52,727 nt of DNA from JAGLSB01 sp023135955. GTDB taxonomy: Bacteria > Bacteroidota > Bacteroidia > Bacteroidales > GCA-2748055. Made by a program: the position numbers and the translations under genes. Below, one piece after another: positions 32,713-41,034 of the stretch. The stretch is taken from NCBI GenBank assembly GCA_030673645.1, contig DAOVIO010000012.1:1-52727 (forward strand). Direction: 5' to 3'. The notes under the pieces are model-generated. The model did not search any database and was not told the origin of the DNA. It worked only from the letters and a program-made list of their open reading frames with translations. The first letter of the stretch is position 1. Every line of letters starts with the position of its first letter.

Positions 32713-34695
32713 TTAAAAAAGATCAACAGAAATTTTTTGTGCAAATATTGTGAATGTAATACCTGAATCTATCTTTGCTCTTGTCAGAGTTGCCAATAAA
32801 TCAAACTCCTTCCCGTTATCATCCACCCATGCTACCTCAGTTCTTAATCCAATTTCCTTTTCAACTCCGTTATAATGAAAAAAGGCAGTGTGTATCTTAT
32901 CCATCTTTTGGACCTTAATTGGAGCAATATTCTGAATTTGCTTACCCAGAACTTTGTCACGTTGAATACCCCAAAGTTCTTCTGCTGCATGATTGAAATA
33001 CTCAACACTTCCATCCTGGTTAAAACTTATCAGACCATCAACACAACCTTCGAGTATAGCTACATTTTTTGATTTCTCTGTCTCGATATCAACAATCTTC
33101 TTTTTAAGTCCGATACTGGCTTCATTTAATTTCTCGCTGAGATTATGTTTGATATCCTCTAGTTCAGAAGTATATACCGTCAACTTATCTCCTTGAGCCT
33201 TTAGTTCCTCAGCCTGTCTTTTTGTCTCAAGTTCAGCTTTTTTCTTCTCAGTAATATTAGATGCCAACTCAATTACTTTATATGGAACTCCATCTTTGTC
33301 CATTGCCGGGGTATAAGAAGCATTCATCCATATTTCGATACCACTTTTAGTGATTCTTTTATAGTCTCCCTTTTGTGAATTGCCCTTTTTCAATTCTTCC
33401 CAGAAATTATTAAATTCCCCGATAGGTTCATTAGCTTGATCAGAAAACATCCTGTCTGTTTTTCCTACTACTTCATCAATAGCGTAACCCATCATACTCA
33501 GAAACTGCTCATTAGCATCAATTACTATCCCATCTATACTAAATTCAACTGTTCCCAGGGTATTGTTTATAGCAGTAAATATTCCGATTCGCTCTACTTC
33601 TCTATGTTGCATATCTTCCTGTGTGGCATTCATCTCCTCAATATTCTGTCTCATTTCTTCCTCCCGAGCACGTAATTCTTCAGTAAGTTTTTGAGAATCT
33701 TTAAGGAGGATTTGAGTTTGCTCATTTGTACGGAGGCGTGAAAATGTGGAAGCCATTATCTCAGCAATTCTTTCCATAAAATCCCTTTCAAATGGTTTTA
33801 GTTGCTTGAAGAAGGCCATTTCCATTACTCCAAATTGCTCACCATTAAATATAAAAGGAATAATAATAATACTTCGAGGATTGGCATCTCCAAGACCAGA
33901 AGTAATATTTATAAATTCATTTGGGACGTCTGTCAAATAAATTGTTTCACGTTCTATTGCAGTTTGCCCTATTAAGCCTTCGCCCAATTGAATTTTTTTA
34001 TCTATATATTTTTTCTTTTCCCAGGCATATGCTGAAGTCAATTCCAGGTATGTATCCTTTTTCTCTTTTATCAGAAGGAAAATCATCCCTTGGTTTGCAC
34101 CCATATACTTAACCAGTGTAGAAAGAACAGTATCGCACAAAATTTGCAAATCATTCTCCTCTTTTCTTAAGATTTCCTCGAATTTAGTAAGCCCCTCAGA
34201 TGACCAGTTCCTTTCCATATCATCGTCTGCCAACTTTTTGAGCTTATCACGCATAAGAGTGAGTGAAGACCCAAGTTTATCCTTCTCACTGAGAACCTCA
34301 TATTCAACTTTAAAGTTCCCATCTCCAATTTGCTCCGCAAATTCTGCAAGATGTTGCTCATTTTCTATAATGCTATCTATAGAGGATGCTATTTCCCCAA
34401 TTTCATCCTTACTTTTATAATCAACCTTAGTAGACAAATCACCAATTGAAGCAAGTCTTGAGACCTTAGATACCTTTCCAAGAGGATTGACAAAGAAACG
34501 AGAAAAGATCTGCTTAATCAGGATGATCAAAAACAACCATAGAACAATGATGATTATAACATTGGTAATCTGTTGGTAAATAAAATCAGGCTTAATACTA
34601 TTCAGAATAAGGAAAATACCAGATATATTAAATAATATAAACAGTACTAGTATTAAGTTCAACTTTACGTTCAAACGGTAATTAAGAATTTTCAT
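32713..34695 (-). CDS. Membrane HAMP-GAF-PAS-PAS sensor without output domain
   Basis: 660 residues. Two transmembrane helices (about 12-33 and 43-63), a short loop, HAMP (about 64-115), GAF (about 170-320), coiled coil with the EEMRQNIEEMNATQEDMQ pattern (about 335-365), PAS (about 370-485) and PAS (about 540-655). It ends after the second PAS, with no kinase, cyclase, phosphatase or chemoreceptor domain. Its GAF signature (LGEGLIGQTAIE, SGLGDANPRS, GVMEMAFF) matches those of the SiaA-like and stand-alone GAF proteins. It is the first gene of the chemosensory operon, the place where a receptor might be expected, and has an N-terminal TM-HAMP layout like one. It must signal by protein contact. 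Confidence 0.88.
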   Translation of the reverse strand: MKILNYRLNVKLNLILVLFILFNISGIFLILNSIKPDFIYQQITNVIIIIVLWLFLIILIKQIFSRFFVNPLGKVSKVSRLASIGDLSTKVDYKSKDEIGEIASSIDSIIENEQHLAEFAEQIGDGNFKVEYEVLSEKDKLGSSLTLMRDKLKKLADDDMERNWSSEGLTKFEEILRKEENDLQILCDTVLSTLVKYMGANQGMIFLLIKEKKDTYLELTSAYAWEKKKYIDKKIQLGEGLIGQTAIERETIYLTDVPNEFINITSGLGDANPRSIIIIPFIFNGEQFGVMEMAFFKQLKPFERDFMERIAEIMASTFSRLRTNEQTQILLKDSQKLTEELRAREEEMRQNIEEMNATQEDMQHREVERIGIFTAINNTLGTVEFSIDGIVIDANEQFLSMMGYAIDEVVGKTDRMFSDQANEPIGEFNNFWEELKKGNSQKGDYKRITKSGIEIWMNASYTPAMDKDGVPYKVIELASNITEKKKAELETKRQAEELKAQGDKLTVYTSELEDIKHNLSEKLNEASIGLKKKIVDIETEKSKNVAILEGCVDGLISFNQDGSVEYFNHAAEELWGIQRDKVLGKQIQNIAPIKVQKMDKIHTAFFHYNGVEKEIGLRTEVAWVDDNGKEFDLLATLTRAKIDSGITFTIFAQKISVDLF

Positions 34696-34805
34696 AATTT
34701 GCCTAATTCTATTATCAAAAATATAACAGATTGGTTACTCATAATACAGTAGCAATACTTGAATCAATTAAAAGAATACTCGTTTTTTATAAGTGAATTC
34801 ACGTG

Positions 34806-34828
34806 CCTGATTTGAGTAATTTTACCTG
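34806..34828 (-). promoter_or_regulatory. Reduced copy of shared operator upstream of che operon
   Basis: On the - strand CAGGTAAAATTAC (from 34828) is followed by AATCAGG (34806-34812), about 110-130 bases before the first gene of the operon. Both pieces occur in the same order upstream of the Sia and adhesin operons; the GTGATTAAT block is missing here. A TATTTTTG (34716-34723) nearer the start could be the -7 element, but no -33 element lies at the right distance. Confidence 0.3.
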
Positions 34829-34892
34829 AGAAATATTATTTCTTAACTTCAGTTAAATTTGGGCTTTGACACATTTGGCCTAAAGAATTTAA

Positions 34893-34941
34893 TGCTGTCT
34901 GAACCAAGGGGGTAAAGTAAATTACAAAGGTTCAGACAGCA
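34893..34941 (-). terminator. Terminator of adhesin operon
   Basis: Arms tgctgtctgaacc (34893-34905) and ggttcagacagca (34929-34941) are perfectly complementary over 13 bp, with a 23-base loop. It lies directly after the last gene of the adhesin operon (stop at 34962) and before the start region of the chemosensory operon. The trailing T-tract is weak. Confidence 0.75.
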
Positions 34942-34961
34942 ATTTATTGAGTAATAACTAA

Positions 34962-35879
34962 TCAATCACTCTCAATTATCTTTAAACGAATTTCTGACAG
35001 AACATTACTGATAGCATTAATTTGCTCTTGAGTAATATTGACTTCAGTAGTACTATTATCGATAATTACCAATCTCCCATCTTCTTCAACTATTTCAGGT
35101 TCTCGGTATACATAATCGATACTTACAGATTCGAATTCCTTCTTAAGAAGAGAAATTTCTTCATGCAGATTCTGAAAGAATTGATTATCGCTATAAGTTG
35201 ATACCATTAATAATATCTGGTTCAGAATAATTTTCTGTTCAGCAATTCTTTCAATAATTGGCTCACTTGAAGTTAAGTTCCCTACTTTGGTAACAATATA
35301 AAGACTCTCAATCCAGGTAGCAGTTACTAGCAGAACACTCAGGTTACTTCTTTTTTGGCTTCTTAAGTAGTGATCCATTCTTTCAAAATTAAGAGTAGAA
35401 AGGTACAGCAATGAATCTATTTTATCGGCATTTGAAGCCATTCGTTTAATGGTTTCAAAATCGAAAAACTGACCTACATTAAGATCGTCAGCAAGTTTCT
35501 TAATTGTTTTAAGGTATTTTAGAGCAACATAGGATTTCTCATAAATATTAATATAACCTAAATCACCTGCATATATACCCATGGCCATTGCCTTTTCAAA
35601 ATCGGTTCGATAAAGATCCTGATTATCAGTACTATTAAGAAAGTCTTCATTAAAACTTGCACCTGATTCCTTAATTAGTGAAGCCATTTCAAGAGGTGAA
35701 GGAATTGATTGAATGATTTCATTTATTGATTCCTCCGATATAACCAACTCTGGTTCAGTGGATTCTTCATTTAGAATATCATTAATATTTACTTCATCGC
35801 TTTTATTATTTGTATTTTTACAACCAGTTAATACCAGTAGCAGAAAAATCGGAAACAATTGTATCTTTTTCATCATCAT
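34962..35879 (-). CDS. Lipoprotein of unknown function, last gene of adhesin operon
   Basis: 305 residues. The start MMMKKIQLFPIFLLLVLTGC has a short lipoprotein signal peptide with lipobox LTGC. The mature protein begins with an acidic linker and continues as about ten helices, for example EKAMAMGIYAGDLGYINIYE and ATWIESLYIVTKVGNL, a layout seen in helical periplasmic proteins. No known domain recognised. It lies 18 bases after the 141-residue secreted protein gene and precedes the terminator. By context it may take part in the assembly or anchoring of the surface complex encoded upstream. The true start could be any of the first three ATG codons. Confidence 0.75.
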   Translation of the reverse strand: MMMKKIQLFPIFLLLVLTGCKNTNNKSDEVNINDILNEESTEPELVISEESINEIIQSIPSPLEMASLIKESGASFNEDFLNSTDNQDLYRTDFEKAMAMGIYAGDLGYINIYEKSYVALKYLKTIKKLADDLNVGQFFDFETIKRMASNADKIDSLLYLSTLNFERMDHYLRSQKRSNLSVLLVTATWIESLYIVTKVGNLTSSEPIIERIAEQKIILNQILLMVSTYSDNQFFQNLHEEISLLKKEFESVSIDYVYREPEIVEEDGRLVIIDNSTTEVNITQEQINAISNVLSEIRLKIIESD

Positions 35880-35897
35880 TAATTTTCTGGTTAATAC

Positions 35898-36323
35898 TTA
35901 ATTCTTTTTAAAACCCAGGAGTGAAACCCCACAACCACCTTTTGATCCTTCAAATGTTACTTCCAAATAGTATACACCTGTTGCAGAACAAGGATAAAGT
36001 AGATCAGGATAATGCTTTTTTGACTTTTTATTGTAGCTGCTAACAATAAGCTTTTTATTCCTGTCATATAGGTTTATAATCATTTTGGCTCCTGGAATGT
36101 CCTGATCACAAGCTACAATCATGTAGGAAGAGCCTTTTGAAAAAATATAAGAATACTCAACTTTTTGAGTTTTCTTCATTTCTGTATTAAAGGCCTTAAT
36201 AAAAGTAAAAGTCTCTAGTTTAGCGGCACAATTGTCTAGAAATTCATCTGAGCTGCATTGACCAAAGCTAATCTTTGGCGTAGTAAGCAACATCAGAAAC
36301 AGAATAATTTTTAAAATTTTCAT
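35898..36323 (-). CDS. Small secreted protein of unknown function
   Basis: 141 residues with a Sec signal peptide (MKILKIILFLMLLTTPKISFGQ). The mature part has six cysteines (in QCSSDEF, DNCAAKL, VACDQ, YPCSATG and GGCG) and a beta-rich end, YYLEVTFEGSKGGCGVSLLGF, so it is probably a disulfide-stabilised periplasmic or outer-surface protein. No family is recognised with certainty. It lies 34 bases downstream of the OmpA/SPOR gene and 18 bases upstream of the lipoprotein gene, so it belongs to the adhesin operon. Confidence 0.7.
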   Translation of the reverse strand: MKILKIILFLMLLTTPKISFGQCSSDEFLDNCAAKLETFTFIKAFNTEMKKTQKVEYSYIFSKGSSYMIVACDQDIPGAKMIINLYDRNKKLIVSSYNKKSKKHYPDLLYPCSATGVYYLEVTFEGSKGGCGVSLLGFKKN

Positions 36324-36357
36324 ACTTTTGAATTATTTAATTACTATAAAAGATGTG

Positions 36358-39300
36358 TTAATTCTTATTACTAATATTTCTCAATTCAACTGCTTCTTGA
36401 ACAGCAATACGCTTTCCATTTAGGATAGCAGAAACAAATATATTCGGTTCAGCTCCCCGATCAATCATTATCTCTTTCGCACGACTTGCCTCATTTACAG
36501 TATTGAAGTTTCCTACTGTATAAATAATATAACCCTTATTTGAGTATATATTTAAAGTATACTCACCCGCCAGGTTTTCTAACTCCTTAATAGTAGTCTT
36601 ATTTGCTTTTGACTTCAGTGCAAGAATCTGAACACAAAAATCTGGAATATCCTGTGTGTTGGCTGTATTATAGATAGCTGATTCGGTGTCTTTACTACTC
36701 ATATTCTCTAACAGTAGAATTGCTTCTCTAACAGGTATTCTCTCTCCTTTCCAAAATGCAATTATAAAAGATTCTTTATTAAGTCCTTTATTAAACAATC
36801 CTTCTTTTATTCTTTCAGTCTCTTCAATATTTCTGTATTGTCCAATTGAATATATATAATGGTTCTTATTTTTGAAATTATAGAGCCCATCTCCATCAGC
36901 CAATTTCCGGAACCTGTTTATTTCAGGTCTCCGTAAAGGATTTTTGAATGCTCCAACCTGAATGGAAAATACTGGTACTTCAGGCGAACCTGAACCGGGT
37001 ACACTCCCAGCTATTATTTCAGTACCCGAAGGCCGATTAGTTTTATTAGTGGATCTATTTTCAGCAACAGCATCAGAAACTATTATCTTCCCATTTGTAT
37101 AAACAGGAATATCAATTGGTGCATAACCATAACTCGAAAGCAATTTACCTGCCTCACTAGCTTCATTCATATTGCTAAAAAGACCTGCATAATAATAATA
37201 CTCACCAGAACCTCTGTTTAATTCTTCCACAACCGGAAAAATTCCATCAAATTCATCGTATGATAAAGGAGTTTTAGATTGTTTTAAAAGAATTCTGTAA
37301 TATGTTCCTGAGGGTAATGGATCACCTACTGAAAATCTCTGCCTCTTTGAATACGGGCTTTCAGCCATAATAGTAAAAACAGAAGGATTCTCAAGTTGAA
37401 TGTTATTATATAGGATTCCTGTACTTTCATACAAACTATCTATAATTCTAAATTCTACTCTTCGATTTAATTTATGATCTTCATCAGTTTTAGCATTATT
37501 TATTGCTGGAAAGGTTTCACCGAAACCCATAATAATGATTCTGTTTTTATCTATACCTTTCTGATCAAGATAATTCTTTGAAGATGCCGCTCTTTTGTAA
37601 GATAATAGCAAATTTGAATAATAGTTCCCATTATTATCGGTATGAGCATTTAGTTGTATTCTTGCATTCGGGTTTATAACTAAAAAATCATTTAGTCTAT
37701 CTAACTCATACTTTGCCTCAGCGTTTAAATTATACTTGTTAAGATCGAAAAGAATATTTTCCAGCTTTATAGTTCGATCTAATGTAATGACATCCATCTT
37801 CATCTCTACTTCAATACCCTCTGACAAATCCTGTTCCTCTCCACTAATTTCAAAACCCGCCTGGAAATATCCTTCTTTTGTGGCTACTACATCATATTCA
37901 GTATTTTCCTCGAGTTCGAAATCGAATTCTCCTACATTATTTGTAATAGTTTGATCTTTAAATTCATAATCCTCAAATAGTTTGACATCAGTGTCAGAAA
38001 TCCCTTGTTCGTCTTCATTGCTTTTTATCACTCCAGTGAATATATATGTTTCAGGAGGAATAATTTTTGTCAATGAATCTTCTGGTGGTACCAATTGACT
38101 TGAGTCAATTGCAGCCTCAAATATCTCTGCACTATCGTGTATGACAATGGTATCAATAGCTTCGTCTGCTAATAGGTTTTGCAGACTGTCCTCGATAGTT
38201 TCTTCTTCCTTCTTATACCTAATGGCAAATTGCTCCGGATCTTCTTTATTTACTTCAATTGTGTAATTCTCCCCTCTTTGTAATTTATCAGAAAACTGAT
38301 AGTTCCCATTTATTTCTGTTACCGTCATATTCTGGACTTCTGAATCCTTATTCAGGCAAAGTTCAATTCCAGGCATCGCGATTTCTGAAGTTTCAGAACT
38401 TTGAATTAGCGACCAAAAATCATCCGTCTGAAGAGTATCAATTCTACTTCTAAGATCTTCCGGGAATGCATTTACCCATGAGCCTTCAAGTTTTATATCG
38501 GAATTTGTGGATTTAATATCCATGGAATACATGTCATATTCTTCATCACGATTAAGCTTCAATTGAATTTCATCATAGAAGAAACCATCCTTGCGCATAT
38601 TAATTGAGTAGTCTATGTCTTCCTTCAGGGGATAGGTATAAAAACCTTCTTCAGATTTTAATACAATCGATCCTTCTACATTAGCTTCTTTAATCTTGTA
38701 TGTGATTGTACTGAAGAAAGTATGATTTGGTATTTTGAGAAGATGTCCTTCAATAATTATTTCCTGAGGACCATATTTATATAAAGAATAAATATCATCT
38801 TTTCCCATACCATCAAACCTATCACTGCTGAAATATCCAGTAGTCTGATTTTCATTCATAACAATACCAAAATCATCCCCGATAGAATTTATTGGAAGTT
38901 CCATATTTACTGGTTTTCCCCATACTCCATTAGTAGAAACCACTCTGAAAATATCCAGTTTTCCCATACCGGGGTGAGTATTAGAAGAAAAGAATAAAGT
39001 ATCCTTACTATGTATATATGGAAATAATTCGATTCCAAAAGTATTTACAGAATTTCCCAGGTTTACAGGTTCACTCCAATTTCCATCTTCCTCCATATCT
39101 GCATAATAGATGTCCGTGCCGCCATATCCATCAGATTTATCAGATACAAAATAAATTCGGAATCCATCTTTTGAGAGACTCGGTTGAAAAACAGAATAGC
39201 TCTTGTCATTAAATGGGAAAGCACTTACCGGATCGCTCCATTCCCCATCCAGATTAAGTTCACTATAAAAGATTTGAAGTGAGTTTAATATTGTATTCTT

Positions 39301-40062
39301 TTTTTTATCCTTTTCGCCAAGTATGGTTCTTGTAAAATATATCTTAGTAAAGTCATTATTAAATGTACTCGTTCCATCATGCAGATAGGAATTTACACCA
39401 TCAAACATATCTGAATTTAGCTCAGCTACATTTTGATCACCTACACCAGCAAAATAAATGTCAGTTCTGTTTTCATCAATTCCATCAGATGAACTAATAA
39501 ATTTCTTTGTACTTCCTTCACGAGATGAGGTGAAAGCGATACCGTCTTTATAGAATGTTGGAGAAAATTCAACCTCCTCTGAATTGATGCCCATAAAGTT
39601 CTTAACTAAATACTTCTCTTCCTGGTCGAGCCAGATTTGAGCCATCCTGCAAGATTCAAAATAAAGTGGTCCCATTGGATCCTTGGGGACAAGCTTAATA
39701 TAACTTTCAAATTGTTCAGCTGCTTCATCATATTGTGCACCATTTTTTAGTGCATTTGCATATAGAAGTGTATTCTCTGCCCTGTTTAGTTGACTACTCC
39801 TACTTAAAAGAAATTTATGAATCTCTGCTGCCTCCAAAAAATTCCCTGTCAGTCGATAACAGGCAGCTAATTTCTCTCTAGCTTCATTCTTATATTTATA
39901 CTTTCCTTTCTCTATCTCTTTTTGATAAAAAGGTATTGCATCTTCAAATTGATTTCTGTCAAAATACCTATTCCCTTCACCAAGATTTTTCTGTGATAAA
40001 GAAACGGATTCCGACAGGAAAAGAATAATAAGGCTCGATAATATATATTTAATTAGTTTCAA
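36358..40062 (-). CDS. TPR-PD40-OmpA protein with SPOR-like repeats
   Basis: 1234 residues. After a signal peptide (about 1-23) come TPR helices (about 25-130), PD40/WD40-like beta-propeller strands with FTSSREG, FVSDKSDGYGGTDIYY and FSSDRFDGMGKDDIYSL (about 165-430), carboxypeptidase-regulatory-like beta sandwiches, one near 675-755, and an OmpA domain (about 768-877) with LNAHTDNNGNYYSN and NRRVEF that binds peptidoglycan. Then come three SPOR-like segments (about 915-990, 1028-1115, 1140-1225; for example VFSIQVGAFK and FCVQILALK). TPR-PD40-OmpA proteins are T9SS/gliding-related components such as PorE. The added SPOR repeats are unusual. It lies 27 bases after the PorP/SprF gene. Confidence 0.88.
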   Translation of the reverse strand: MKLIKYILSSLIILFLSESVSLSQKNLGEGNRYFDRNQFEDAIPFYQKEIEKGKYKYKNEAREKLAACYRLTGNFLEAAEIHKFLLSRSSQLNRAENTLLYANALKNGAQYDEAAEQFESYIKLVPKDPMGPLYFESCRMAQIWLDQEEKYLVKNFMGINSEEVEFSPTFYKDGIAFTSSREGSTKKFISSSDGIDENRTDIYFAGVGDQNVAELNSDMFDGVNSYLHDGTSTFNNDFTKIYFTRTILGEKDKKKNTILNSLQIFYSELNLDGEWSDPVSAFPFNDKSYSVFQPSLSKDGFRIYFVSDKSDGYGGTDIYYADMEEDGNWSEPVNLGNSVNTFGIELFPYIHSKDTLFFSSNTHPGMGKLDIFRVVSTNGVWGKPVNMELPINSIGDDFGIVMNENQTTGYFSSDRFDGMGKDDIYSLYKYGPQEIIIEGHLLKIPNHTFFSTITYKIKEANVEGSIVLKSEEGFYTYPLKEDIDYSINMRKDGFFYDEIQLKLNRDEEYDMYSMDIKSTNSDIKLEGSWVNAFPEDLRSRIDTLQTDDFWSLIQSSETSEIAMPGIELCLNKDSEVQNMTVTEINGNYQFSDKLQRGENYTIEVNKEDPEQFAIRYKKEEETIEDSLQNLLADEAIDTIVIHDSAEIFEAAIDSSQLVPPEDSLTKIIPPETYIFTGVIKSNEDEQGISDTDVKLFEDYEFKDQTITNNVGEFDFELEENTEYDVVATKEGYFQAGFEISGEEQDLSEGIEVEMKMDVITLDRTIKLENILFDLNKYNLNAEAKYELDRLNDFLVINPNARIQLNAHTDNNGNYYSNLLLSYKRAASSKNYLDQKGIDKNRIIIMGFGETFPAINNAKTDEDHKLNRRVEFRIIDSLYESTGILYNNIQLENPSVFTIMAESPYSKRQRFSVGDPLPSGTYYRILLKQSKTPLSYDEFDGIFPVVEELNRGSGEYYYYAGLFSNMNEASEAGKLLSSYGYAPIDIPVYTNGKIIVSDAVAENRSTNKTNRPSGTEIIAGSVPGSGSPEVPVFSIQVGAFKNPLRRPEINRFRKLADGDGLYNFKNKNHYIYSIGQYRNIEETERIKEGLFNKGLNKESFIIAFWKGERIPVREAILLLENMSSKDTESAIYNTANTQDIPDFCVQILALKSKANKTTIKELENLAGEYTLNIYSNKGYIIYTVGNFNTVNEASRAKEIMIDRGAEPNIFVSAILNGKRIAVQEAVELRNISNKN

Positions 40063-40089
40063 AAGAAATGCATTCTGGCATTATATATA

Positions 40090-41034
40090 TTAAAAATAAT
40101 ATCTGGGATGAACCACCTTTTTTGCAGCCGGTGGTCTTAATTCAATTCCGTAACTAATAGAGATTTCATGTGCCCCACTTGAATAATCAGACAATCCTGA
40201 AATAGTATAATCATATGAATAGGATATTTTGATATTCTTAGTGATATCAAATTTCAATAATGCTACGATAGCATCACCTGAGCGATATGATAGGCCAAAG
40301 CCAAACCTCTCTAAATAAATGAAAGTTAAATTGGCATCAACCTGTAGAGAAATACCATGCATATATTTAATCAGAAAACCAGGCTCAAGAAGCCCGTCGC
40401 GTCCTATCTCAAAAATATATCCCCCGATTGCATAAAAATTTGGAGCCATATTTTGAATGTTATTTCTTTCATAAATAAGTAGCGTCCTTTTACTATTAAT
40501 AAGATGATTAGCAGAAAGACCTACATAAAATTCTTGAGTTTGATAGTACACCCCTGCAGATGCGTCAGGAATTATTGCAGATTGTTCTCCAACTGGAATG
40601 GCATCATCAACTAGATCGTATTTTACTAAGTTATCGTAATTGTAAATACTATTCTTCATTCCACCTTCAAGTCCAAACGAGAGTTTACCATTACCAAATC
40701 CGATATGATAAGAGAAAAAACCAGAGGCATTAAAGCTGTTTATCACGGAAATTTTATCCTGAACTACCTTAATACCCACACCAATATTTTTTGTTTGTAA
40801 GGGAGCCTGAAAAGTGAAAAAATTGGATAAGGGAGCACCTTCAATATTCATCACAGATGTTCTTGACTTCAATGAACCTACAAGCCATTTGGAACTTCCT
40901 GCAAAGGCAGGATTAACAAGCATCTTATCAAACATATATTGGCTATACATAACCTCCTGTTGACTGAATATTACCTTATGTGATAAAAGCAATACAAAAA
41001 TCAATATTATACTTTTTCTTACACTCATAGTCAT
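40090..41034 (-). CDS. PorP/SprF-family type IX secretion membrane protein
   Basis: 314 residues. Signal peptide (about 1-26, cut before QQEVMYSQYMFDKMLVNPA), then the hallmark start QYMFDKMLVNPAFAGSS and a beta-barrel body with SGFFSYHIGFGNGKLSFG and a last strand HEISISYGIEL. PorP/SprF proteins sit in the outer membrane and are needed for surface delivery of particular type-B CTD substrates in T9SS. The gene's ATG follows the TAG stop of the 1721-residue substrate gene without a spacer, so the two are probably translationally coupled and form a substrate-partner pair. A second ATG two codons downstream is an alternative start. Confidence 0.93.
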   Translation of the reverse strand: MTMSVRKSIILIFVLLLSHKVIFSQQEVMYSQYMFDKMLVNPAFAGSSKWLVGSLKSRTSVMNIEGAPLSNFFTFQAPLQTKNIGVGIKVVQDKISVINSFNASGFFSYHIGFGNGKLSFGLEGGMKNSIYNYDNLVKYDLVDDAIPVGEQSAIIPDASAGVYYQTQEFYVGLSANHLINSKRTLLIYERNNIQNMAPNFYAIGGYIFEIGRDGLLEPGFLIKYMHGISLQVDANLTFIYLERFGFGLSYRSGDAIVALLKFDITKNIKISYSYDYTISGLSDYSSGAHEISISYGIELRPPAAKKVVHPRYYF

